Shown piece by piece: positions 47,229 to 53,414 of a DNA stretch of 53,893 bases. Position numbers and translations under genes: made by a program. The stretch is from a virus. Each line of letters starts with the position of its first letter. Positions within the stretch are counted from its first letter, which is position 1. The notes beneath the pieces are model-generated. The model saw nothing but the letters and a program-made list of their open reading frames with translations. It was not told the DNA's origin and did no database searches. The stretch lies in IMG/VR virus record IMGVR_UViG_3300024247_000805, positions 1 through 53,893 of that record, one strand, 5' to 3'.

Positions 47229-47994
47229 CTAACTTAAATTTAGGATGGTACCATATCATCCTACTATTTTTGTCTTTTTCTCTAGCCATTTCAGGATTGC
47301 CATAACATTTCATAAAAGGACCAATATCTACCTTTGCACCAAATGGATTTTCCCAATCTTTAATTGCTCCACCTCCTCTTTGATATGCCTCTAATGGTAT
47401 TTTATTACAAAGTTCTGTTATTTCATTAAAATATAGTGATAACGCCTGCCTTGCTATTAAGAATGGATTTAAGTTTGGAATTCTATAAATAATTTCAGCT
47501 CTTAAATAATTACCAATACCATTAAAATATTTTTGATTCATTAAAACTTCACAAATTGGCTTATTAAAAGCAGGCCTTCCTAAATTATCTCTGAGATTAT
47601 CACAAAATTGACTAAACTCAGTAGTTGGATCTGGCCCTCTATCTTCTGACCAATAACTATTTGGCCACCATTTACCAAATCTCCTTACATCTACGAATGA
47701 CAGAGACGTGCCATCATGGGCCTCAAATATTAAATGACTGTGTTTATGTTCTTTTCCTGTTTCAGTTAATCTAAAGTGACCAGACATGCCCATAGACATT
47801 CTGATAGGGTACTGATTCATATACAAAATTAGTTCTTTACCTCGACTCTGTGCAGTTATACCATAATCTTCTCTTGGTATTATAAATTTATCCCATTTAT
47901 GAACTGGATTCTTTTTAGGATTTTTAAATGATTTTCCTTTTGCTACTTCGTTAATATAATCTGCTGTAAGTCTAAGTTCGGCTAATTCTGGCAT
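47209..47994 (-). CDS. NEIL1-like Fpg/Nei DNA glycosylase
   Basis: The 261-residue protein starts MPELAEL: Pro2 is the Schiff-base nucleophile and Glu3 the catalytic acid after Met removal. It matches NEIL1 rather than bacterial Fpg: QSRGKELIL, GMSGHFRL, LSFVDVRRFGKW, FNKPICEVLMNQKYFNGIGN and YLRAEIIYR. The C-terminus (FMKCYGNPEM then NSRMIWYH) lacks the four zinc cysteines, as in NEIL1's zincless finger. It removes oxidised bases and nicks the strand. NEIL1-like proteins are known from mimivirus; here the context is bacterial. Confidence 0.9.
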   Translation of the reverse strand: MPELAELRLTADYINEVAKGKSFKNPKKNPVHKWDKFIIPREDYGITAQSRGKELILYMNQYPIRMSMGMSGHFRLTETGKEHKHSHLIFEAHDGTSLSFVDVRRFGKWWPNSYWSEDRGPDPTTEFSQFCDNLRDNLGRPAFNKPICEVLMNQKYFNGIGNYLRAEIIYRIPNLNPFLIARQALSLYFNEITELCNKIPLEAYQRGGGAIKDWENPFGAKVDIGPFMKCYGNPEMAREKDKNSRMIWYHPKFKLDAERVA

Positions 47995-48014
47995 CTGTTT
48001 GTTTTAAACTTATA

Positions 48015-48239
48015 TCACCAAGTAAAGAAATGTTTCAACCATGCGAAGAGTCCATTAAGTTGTAAAACTGCAAGATTCCATTGCTTCTTTTGTGCAGTTT
48101 GAACTAATACACATGCAAATCCTAAGATGTATAATGTAGGCTCAACAGTCCATTGTGCTGCAATTAAAAAGCCAGCACCCATATAACCTATTCGAGTTGC
48201 AAGCCTTTCTGCGGGTGAAAGGTGTCTATTTGCAACCAT
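48015..48239 (-). CDS. Small membrane protein, 74 residues
   Basis: I choose the ATG at 48239 (MVANRHLSPAERLATRIGYM...) over an in-frame ATG at 48263, because it shortens overlap with the upstream gene and keeps the conserved-looking start. There are two to three hydrophobic segments (GAGFLIAAQWTVEPTLYILG, ACVLVQ) and an aromatic end. Similar small proteins occur in marine T4-like phages in my experience; no function is known. Confidence 0.65.
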   Translation of the reverse strand: MVANRHLSPAERLATRIGYMGAGFLIAAQWTVEPTLYILGFACVLVQTAQKKQWNLAVLQLNGLFAWLKHFFTW

Positions 48240-48357
48240 TATTTTTAATAGTCTTCTTTTCATTCTTTTCAGATTTAAACGCGTATTTATATAGATGCTC
48301 TTCTTCTATTGAAATATCTCTAATAAACTTTATCCCTTTTATTTTTCTTTTCTTCAT
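48226..48357 (-). CDS. Small basic hypothetical protein, 43 residues
   Basis: An ATG at 48357 opens a 44-codon frame (MKKRKIKGIKFIRDISIEEE...) that overlaps the stop of the TM gene upstream (48320) and the start of the one downstream. Lysine-rich at both ends. No domain recognised. Evidence is coupling. Confidence 0.5.
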   Translation of the reverse strand: MKKRKIKGIKFIRDISIEEEHLYKYAFKSEKNEKKTIKNNGCK

Positions 48358-48529
48358 AAGCTGGGAACCTGCCCCAATTACCATGGCCATCATAATCAAT
48401 GTTGTCATTAATTTCATTAGCGCCATTTTCTCTTTCTTGTATCTTGTGTTGAGTGTTTATCATCCTTACTAGGAAAAACATATATGTTCCAAAAATAATA
48501 AACCCTACTGTAAATATTACTATCTCCAT
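48320..48529 (-). CDS. Small membrane protein, 69 residues
   Basis: The 69-residue protein has one N-terminal hydrophobic helix (IFTVGFIIFGTYMFFLV) and a hydrophilic tail ending in IDYDGHGNWGRFPAYEEKKN. The Y-D-G-x-G-N-W-G-R element looks conserved-type. An opposite-frame ORF through the same DNA (48226-48426) is less likely upstream of 48357. It follows the 53-residue TM gene by 3 nt. Confidence 0.65.
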   Translation of the reverse strand: MEIVIFTVGFIIFGTYMFFLVRMINTQHKIQERENGANEINDNIDYDGHGNWGRFPAYEEKKNKRDKVY

Positions 48530-48532
48530 AAT

Positions 48533-48694
48533 TTATTTCTTAGTGTTAAAAAAATTAGCTAATCCTAATATTGAAGGTACCCAAATACCAACAAACATAC
48601 CTTCATCTTTTAAGCCACTAAACCATAATGATACTGAAAATAAAAAGCTTAAAAAAGCTAAGATGATTGGGTAATAATTTTCTAAAAATTTCAT
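48533..48694 (-). CDS. Small membrane protein, 53 residues
   Basis: An ATG at 48694 opens a 54-codon frame with two hydrophobic stretches (PIILAFLSFLFSVSLWFSGL, MFVGIWVPSILGLANFF). The sequence FVGIWVPSILGL is reminiscent of small membrane proteins of marine T4-like phages. The stop lies 3 nt upstream of the next gene's start. Confidence 0.65.
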   Translation of the reverse strand: MKFLENYYPIILAFLSFLFSVSLWFSGLKDEGMFVGIWVPSILGLANFFNTKK

Positions 48695-48773
48695 AATTTT
48701 AAATTTAGTTGTTTAATATTTATACTCGATAATATTGGAATGTTTAAACTTTAGAGACTTTGTTTAAACATTT

Positions 48774-48950
48774 TTAACTTGTGATACCTTTGCCTAAAAC
48801 AAGAGGAGCATCTTCTCTATTAATATTAATCTTAAAGTGACTATCGAATTCTCTAATAATTAATTTTTTATTTGTGTAGTTTGTGTAGTTTTTCCAAACA
48901 TAGGCTTGCACCTTGTCATAAAGTTCTGGGTTTTCTTTTTGTACGTCCAT
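48774..48950 (-). CDS. Small hypothetical protein, 58 residues
   Basis: An ATG at 48950 opens a 59-codon frame (MDVQKENPELYDKVQAYVWK...) ending at 48774. Its interior has NYTNYTNKKLIIREFDSHFK. A GATATATTAT-type box sits 21 nt upstream. No recognised family. Confidence 0.6.
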   Translation of the reverse strand: MDVQKENPELYDKVQAYVWKNYTNYTNKKLIIREFDSHFKININREDAPLVLGKGITS

Positions 48951-48970
48951 TTTTAAGAGATATTTTTATT

Positions 48971-48980
48971 ATAATATATC
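48971..48980 (-). promoter_or_regulatory. Late-promoter-like sequence upstream of 58-residue gene
   Basis: Minus-strand GATATATTAT, 21 nt upstream of the ATG at 48950; resembles the variant at 43573. Confidence 0.35.
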
Positions 48981-49004
48981 TTTTAAACTCTTAAGAATTA
49001 TCCT

Positions 49005-49727
49005 TTATTTATTACCCTTCTTATATTGTACAATAAGATCAAGCGCTGTGCTTTCAAATTGGGTTAATAATAGCTCTGTATTTGCAATTACACAATGTCC
49101 GCCAATGCCATCTGTAGGTGGATATAAATTTGGTCTTACAACTCCTGGCATATCTAATTCAATATATCCAGAATTGTAAGTTTCTGTCCATTTATTAATC
49201 ACGTCAAAATCAATATTGTGCTTATCACACATTTTCTTCATTTCTCCGTGCCATGCAATACATAAGCCGTAATATGTAGTACTTGTTAATTTAGCTAATT
49301 CTGTGGCATCTGAGTTTTCTACCTCAATCCATTTTATACCTAATTGACTATAATGTTCTTTTGCTATTTCTAAATCTTTTAAGTTGTTATAGCCGATAAA
49401 TTTATAGAATGTTTCTATACCTTGTTTTAGATTTGGATGAATACCTCTTACTGGTGAATGGACACATGGTCCATTTAATTCTTTAGTAGTTCCAACAGGA
49501 ACAGTAGAATGTATTATTGTAATTTCAGGTTGATATTCGTTAATGTACGTATTTGTAATTTCTACAAATTTTACTGAATAGGGTAAGCATATATTTAAGA
49601 TTCTAACCTTTGATTTTATAGTGTCTAGTTTTAAATCTTTAATCATAGGTTCTATGTTTTTGGCTTGATATACTCTAGCTAATGATGAACCTATTTCACC
49701 ATTTCCAATTATTGCAACGTCCTGCAT
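49005..49727 (-). CDS. Nucleotide-sugar dehydrogenase-like protein, shortened
   Basis: The 240-residue protein has a Rossmann start (AIIGNGEIGSSLA), LNICLPYS, IHSTVPVGTT (dehydrogenase cofactor-site pattern), a helical middle (ELAKLTSTTYYGL) and GIGGHCVIANTELL with the catalytic-type Cys212. This is the layout of UDP-glucose/UDP-N-acetylmannosamine dehydrogenases minus their C-terminal UDP-binding domain (usual length ~400). It may act with a partner or be a non-canonical family member. A variant late box precedes it. Confidence 0.8.
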   Translation of the reverse strand: MQDVAIIGNGEIGSSLARVYQAKNIEPMIKDLKLDTIKSKVRILNICLPYSVKFVEITNTYINEYQPEITIIHSTVPVGTTKELNGPCVHSPVRGIHPNLKQGIETFYKFIGYNNLKDLEIAKEHYSQLGIKWIEVENSDATELAKLTSTTYYGLCIAWHGEMKKMCDKHNIDFDVINKWTETYNSGYIELDMPGVVRPNLYPPTDGIGGHCVIANTELLLTQFESTALDLIVQYKKGNK

Positions 49728-49750
49728 AATATTATAATTATTTTTAATAT

Positions 49751-49760
49751 ATTATATATT
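49751..49760 (-). promoter_or_regulatory. Late-promoter-like box upstream of dehydrogenase-like gene
   Basis: Minus-strand AATATATAAT, 24 nt before the ATG at 49727. Confidence 0.42.
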
Positions 49761-49815
49761 TCTTAATCTTAAGAATTATCCTTTATTTTTAAAAATAAAA
49801 TTGTTAATATTCTTT

Positions 49816-50352
49816 TCATAGATAAATTTTACTATTTCTCCAATGACGAAAAGAATTTTCTATCTCTTCATCAACTTTTGCTTCTATATTATTTATCACT
49901 TTTTCTTGTTTAGGCCTTAGCGCATCCATGACCCTCTTAAGTTTTTGATATTGTAGGCTTGAAATTTCAAAATCTTTCTTTGCTTTTTCAAGAGTCGAAT
50001 TAACTCGATCCCAATCTTCTAACTCTACCCACAACATGCATTTTTCACCAACCTTATTAAAATTAGCTTCACTACCTATCTGGGTTAATGAACATCCCTT
50101 GTCTATTTTTGTCTTGTATTTTGGCTGTGAGCCACTTCTCATACCTCGTAAGGTACCGAAACCTACACGTTGTGATAGTTTATTAATCTTAGCTGCATCC
50201 TCTTGAGGCATGATTTGGATAGTGTTGCCTGTTTTGTGATAGACAATATCAACACAACCATAACGTTCTACATCTGAACAATCAACACAAACTTTATAGC
50301 CAAGATCTACTCTGCCTTGTGGTATTTCTTTTTTACAACTCTTACAGTTCAT
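49816..50352 (-). CDS. Zinc-finger protein (DksA/TraR-like N-terminus)
   Basis: The 178-residue protein starts with CKSCKKEIPQGRVDLGYKVC and then VDCS, a C4 zinc finger of the DksA/TraR style. VDIVYHKTGNTIQIMPQEDA follows, and a long helical C-terminal region. Some cyanophage relatives are hypothetical in my memory. It may act on transcription, but no evidence here shows that. It overlaps nothing and is preceded by the small exported protein by 1 nt. Confidence 0.7.
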   Translation of the reverse strand: MNCKSCKKEIPQGRVDLGYKVCVDCSDVERYGCVDIVYHKTGNTIQIMPQEDAAKINKLSQRVGFGTLRGMRSGSQPKYKTKIDKGCSLTQIGSEANFNKVGEKCMLWVELEDWDRVNSTLEKAKKDFEISSLQYQKLKRVMDALRPKQEKVINNIEAKVDEEIENSFRHWRNSKIYL

Positions 50353-50353
50353 A

Positions 50354-50611
50354 TTAAAATTTAATTACAATACCTAAAGTAAAAGCACTTAATCCAACTA
50401 CTTGTAAAAGTTGATTAGGGCCAATTCCAATTCCAGGACCTTCAAATTTATGATAACTATTCATTTCTCTCTGATGTAAAATAAGACCAGTTGTAAACAT
50501 CCCTAAACCCATACATGTTAAAGCGACTTTATTCTTTGACGCTTCAGTTCCTTTAGCAAATGTAGGCATTGATAATAAAACTGCAATTGCTATTATAATT
50601 ATTTTTTTCAT
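50354..50611 (-). CDS. Small exported protein with signal peptide
   Basis: The 85-residue protein starts with a Sec-type signal (MKKIIIIAIAVLLSMPTFA then KGTE), and continues with GLGMFTTGLILHQ and LLQVVGLSAFTLGIVIKF. Mature region is hydrophobic, possibly membrane-embedded or envelope protein. It has copy 4 of the conserved upstream element, tying it to the + strand island's regulation. Function unknown. Confidence 0.75.
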   Translation of the reverse strand: MKKIIIIAIAVLLSMPTFAKGTEASKNKVALTCMGLGMFTTGLILHQREMNSYHKFEGPGIGIGPNQLLQVVGLSAFTLGIVIKF

Positions 50612-50699
50612 ATTTTAAGCTTTAATTTATAGTACTAATATAAACAAAAAAAGCGACCCGTGAAAATCCAGGACCGCTTTTTTCAAAAGTTATTAACAA
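50612..50699 (-). promoter_or_regulatory. Conserved upstream element, copy 4 (minus strand)
   Basis: Minus-strand copy with TTGTTAATAACTTTTGAAAA, GGATTTTCACGGGTC (identical to copy 2), TTATATTAGTACTATAAATT and AGCTTAAAAT, ending right before the ATG at 50611. The three other copies are in the + strand island (22099, 22424, 24062). Confidence 0.68.
50647..50683 (-). terminator. Terminator-like hairpin inside upstream element copy 4
   Basis: Minus-strand RNA forms a 13-bp stem (AAAAAAGCGGUCC/GGGUCGCUUUUUU) with two G-U wobbles, loop UGGAUUUUCAC and a U-run. The same arms mismatch on the plus strand, so folding is strand-specific. It could end the upstream small-gene transcript or serve as an attenuator before the exported-protein gene. 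Confidence 0.65.
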
Positions 50700-50701
50700 T
50701 T

Positions 50702-50863
50702 TTATTTTTTTTCTAATACTTCGTCGTTGCTTTTATTTATTCTATGAGCATTTTTATGTTCACTCCATAAATACCCACACAACGTTCCGCATACGAATGA
50801 TAATAATATTAATACCTCTAATGTGTATTTTATTTCTTCAGAAAGTTGCATCGTCTCGAACAT
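50702..50863 (-). CDS. Small membrane protein, 53 residues
   Basis: An ATG at 50863 opens a 54-codon frame (MFETMQLSEEIKYTLEVLIL...) with one hydrophobic helix and cysteines (LSFVCGTLCGYLW), then a charged tail. It ends just upstream of the conserved upstream element on its strand. A GATATATAAC box precedes it. Confidence 0.6.
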   Translation of the reverse strand: MFETMQLSEEIKYTLEVLILLSFVCGTLCGYLWSEHKNAHRINKSNDEVLEKK

Positions 50864-50880
50864 ATTTTTTAATTTCAAGA

Positions 50881-50890
50881 GTTATATATC
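50881..50890 (-). promoter_or_regulatory. Late-promoter-like box upstream of 53-residue gene
   Basis: Minus-strand GATATATAAC, 18 nt before the ATG at 50863. Confidence 0.4.
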
Positions 50891-50891
50891 A

Positions 50892-51056
50892 TTACTTATT
50901 TTTGTTTTTCTTTTTTCTAACTTTTCCTTTCTTTTTATTTCTTATTGCAATTTTTCTAAGCACTTTAAACTTTCCATGCTTATACAATTCACTAATAGTA
51001 GGCCATGTCCATAATAAAATAATTGCAATAATAAATATCCAATCTAATAATCTCAT
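50892..51056 (-). CDS. Small membrane protein with basic tail, 54 residues
   Basis: An ATG at 51056 opens a 55-codon frame with one N-terminal helix (LLDWIFIIAIILLWTWPTI) and a very Lys/Arg-rich C-terminus (KKKGKVRKKKNKNK). Its 3' side abuts the GATATATAAC box. No recognised family. Confidence 0.6.
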   Translation of the reverse strand: MRLLDWIFIIAIILLWTWPTISELYKHGKFKVLRKIAIRNKKKGKVRKKKNKNK

Positions 51057-51072
51057 AATTTTTAATATTGTT

Positions 51073-51195
51073 GAGGTGTCCTATAACTTGACCGGCAGCC
51101 TTGTGAACGAGAAAGGATTCGAACCTTTGACCGATAGCTTAGAAGGCTATTGCTCTATCCAACTGAGCTACTCGTCCTCTGTAATAGGACACCTC
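51073..51195. repeat. 12-bp perfect inverted repeat flanking tRNA-Arg
   Basis: GAGGTGTCCTAT (51073-51084) and ATAGGACACCTC (51184-51195) are perfectly complementary and enclose the tRNA-Arg gene with ~19 and 6 nt on the sides. In the transcript they would form an outer stem around the cloverleaf. Possible roles are precursor processing, stability or a recombination site. Confidence 0.85.
51104..51177 (-). tRNA. tRNA-Arg (TCT)
   Basis: A complete 74-nt cloverleaf: acceptor GGACGAG/CTCGTTC (one G-T pair), D arm GCTC...GAGC, anticodon stem ATAGC/GCTAT, loop CTTCTAA (anticodon TCT) and discriminator A. It reads AGA codons, which are favoured in this AT-rich DNA. Enclosed by a 12-bp inverted repeat. 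Confidence 0.95.
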
Positions 51196-51321
51196 GGGGT
51201 TTGTGCTTCCTTGGTCTATATTATATGAAAGTAAGTCGGTTTGTTTACAAATCCCAAAATGTTTTTCTTTTCTTAGAAAACTTTTCTTTAATTTTTAAGA
51301 TTATTTTAATTAACAGTTCCC

Positions 51322-52854
51322 TCAACCTTTATAACTACTTTTAAGTGAGACAGTATGATTAAATGAAAGCTCTTCATCTTCTACTCTTATATAATATCCA
51401 TTTCTCATAAATTGTACAGGATAATCTTTTGTTAATCTAACAAATGGTTCACCATAGGCCATTGTTGAAGTTTTCTTATAGCCATTAAAATTGTGTATTA
51501 ATATTTCATCACACTCATTCATGTTTACCCAATGAATTGTACCTTTTACCTTTCGGTCTAGTTCCATACCTGAAAAACTCTTTGGATCATATTCAGCAAT
51601 TACCTCAACTATGTTTCCAGCTTCATCCTTTACACAATCAACTGCCTTTACTACGAAGAGTCCTTTCAGTCTAACTTCTCCACCAATCTTAAGTCTATGG
51701 TATTTTCGGTTGGCTTCTTCTCTAAAATCAGCACGTTCAATCCAAAATTCATTAGTATAATTAAGTAGTCTGCTACCATCATTTGAATTACCAGGATTAT
51801 TTTCTATAATTACCTTACCAAATTCATGTAAGTTTTTTATTGTTAATTTAAGTGGATCTAGGACAACCATTTGTCTCATTGATTTTTCATTCAGTTCTTC
51901 TCTCAAACATTCCTCAAGCAAGTGTCTTTCAATTTCTGATTCACGTTTGGTTATACCAACCTTAGCACAAAAATTCTTGATCGAATCTGGCGTAAAGCCT
52001 CTACGTCTTAAGCCACTTAATGTTGGCATTCTTGGATCATCCCAACCATCAACAATTCCTTCATCTACTAATTCTTTTAAATGTCTCTTGCTTAATTTAA
52101 CACCTTCAATATTAAGTCTTGAAAATTCTATTTGTCTTGGATGTGGTTGCTTTAATTCTAATGCATTTAATAGCCACTCATAAAAAGGTCTATGCTCCTT
52201 AAATTCTAATGTACAAAGTGAATGACTTATTTTTTCATACCAATCTGAAAGAGGATGTGCAAAATCATACATTGGATAGGCTTTCCATGTATTTCCAGTA
52301 TTATGATGAGTTGCATCTATTCTTCTATAAATAACTGGGTCTCTCATTAAGATATTTTGGTGCTGCATATCTATTTTAGCACGTAATACACTATCGCCTT
52401 CGCCTTTACGCATTTTATTAAAGAGGTCTAAATTCTCTTGAATAGATCTTGTTCTATATGAACTGTCTTGGCCTCCATTCTCAAGGTCACCTTTCATTTC
52501 TCTAATCTCTTCAGATGTAGAATCATCCATATATGCTTTATCAGCCATGATTAAATTTTCAGCACATTCATTTAGGAATGTAAAATAATCGGACGTGTAA
52601 AGTGGTTTGCCATATTCAAAGCCAAGCCATTTAATGTCTGCTTCTATTGCATTTGTAAATATTGAATCTTCTGCTAATGGATTTGTATCGTCGAATCTTA
52701 AGTTGCAACCTACCTTGTATTTTTCTGCAAGGCCAAAGTTTAAACAAATTGCTTTGGCATGACCTAGGTGTAGGTAGCCATTCGGTTCTGGTGGAAAACG
52801 AAATTGAAGATTTTCTTTAGAGCCATCTTCAATTATTTCTTCTATAAAATTCAT
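51322..52854 (-). CDS. glnS: Glutaminyl-tRNA synthetase (GlnRS)
   Basis: The 510-residue class I synthetase has FRFPPEPNGYLHLGHAKA (HIGH-type HLGH at 29-32), FDDTNPLAED, GVKLSKRHLK (KMSKS-type LSKRH at 254-258) and GRMYDFAHP-like PMYDFAHPLSDW. Its C-terminal anticodon-binding part follows (VNMNECDEILIHNFNGY). Length is slightly under E. coli GlnRS (~554). GlnRS rather than GluRS is indicated by HRPFYEWLLNAL and the C-terminal domain. It can charge the tRNA-Gln of this window. It overlaps the small gene 52851 by 4 nt. Confidence 0.95.
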   Translation of the reverse strand: MNFIEEIIEDGSKENLQFRFPPEPNGYLHLGHAKAICLNFGLAEKYKVGCNLRFDDTNPLAEDSIFTNAIEADIKWLGFEYGKPLYTSDYFTFLNECAENLIMADKAYMDDSTSEEIREMKGDLENGGQDSSYRTRSIQENLDLFNKMRKGEGDSVLRAKIDMQHQNILMRDPVIYRRIDATHHNTGNTWKAYPMYDFAHPLSDWYEKISHSLCTLEFKEHRPFYEWLLNALELKQPHPRQIEFSRLNIEGVKLSKRHLKELVDEGIVDGWDDPRMPTLSGLRRRGFTPDSIKNFCAKVGITKRESEIERHLLEECLREELNEKSMRQMVVLDPLKLTIKNLHEFGKVIIENNPGNSNDGSRLLNYTNEFWIERADFREEANRKYHRLKIGGEVRLKGLFVVKAVDCVKDEAGNIVEVIAEYDPKSFSGMELDRKVKGTIHWVNMNECDEILIHNFNGYKKTSTMAYGEPFVRLTKDYPVQFMRNGYYIRVEDEELSFNHTVSLKSSYKG

Positions 52855-53084
52855 CCGTTTCTTTTTGGAGTTTGCTTCTTACTTTTTTTACCTCTATTGA
52901 TTTTATTCTTATTACTTAAATCTTTATGATAAAGTCTTGTTAATTTCTTTTCGAATTCAGCATTAATGTCATCTCCTTTTTCGAAATGAACTACTTCTTT
53001 CTTTTCATTATAATAAGAAACTATTGAACTTCCCAATAAAGAATTAATAGAATAATATTTAGTTTGTTTTTTCCAGTCTTTCAT
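52851..53084 (-). CDS. Small basic hypothetical protein, 77 residues
   Basis: A 77-residue, very basic protein (MKDWKKQTKYYSINSLLGSS... KNKINRGKKSKKQTPKRNG). Both ends overlap neighbours (4 nt with GlnRS, 1 nt with the next gene). Basic tail might bind RNA. No family recognised. Confidence 0.65.
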   Translation of the reverse strand: MKDWKKQTKYYSINSLLGSSIVSYYNEKKEVVHFEKGDDINAEFEKKLTRLYHKDLSNKNKINRGKKSKKQTPKRNG

Positions 53085-53320
53085 TAGTTTAATTTACATA
53101 ATATTCGATCCTTATTTATACAAGGATAGTGCCATATCTTTTTTTTGTTTCCATAATATTCAGCTTTAGATATTGTATAAGTTGGATTATCGTAGTTATA
53201 TGCATCTAACCCTGTTTTTTCATAAGTTAGTTTTGTAACTTCTCCAACCTTGACATCTCCGTCAAAAAATTTAAATTCTAATTTATCTTTTAAATTATAT
53301 TTATGCTTTTTCTTCTTCAT
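53084..53320 (-). CDS. Small hypothetical protein, 78 residues
   Basis: A 78-residue basic beta-type protein (DKLEFKFFDGDVKVGEVTKL...), looking like a small SH3-like fold of the 'translation/regulation' style, with DNPTYTISKAEYYGN. Overlaps the adjacent small genes (20 nt with 53301). Function unknown. Confidence 0.65.
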   Translation of the reverse strand: MKKKKHKYNLKDKLEFKFFDGDVKVGEVTKLTYEKTGLDAYNYDNPTYTISKAEYYGNKKKIWHYPCINKDRILCKLN

Positions 53321-53414
53321 CTTTTATTAATATTCTGGGAACATCTTTCATAAAAGGTCTTTTATAAACTGTTTTACCTCCATCTGGAGATTCGTATATC
53401 CAAGTTTCTTTCAT
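53301..53414 (-). CDS. Small hypothetical protein, 37 residues
   Basis: An ATG at 53414 opens a 38-codon frame (MKETWIYESPDGGKTVYKRP...) with an acidic tail. Its start overlaps the stop of the partial upstream gene by 4 nt and its stop overlaps the next gene's start. The WIYESPDGGKTVY element is a type I have seen in phage proteins. No function. Confidence 0.6.
   Translation of the reverse strand: MKETWIYESPDGGKTVYKRPFMKDVPRILIKDEEEKA

Noticed and set aside
48358-48426. Longer start for the 43-residue gene at 48226
   Set aside because: The extension lies wholly inside the more protein-like 69-residue membrane-protein gene in another frame.
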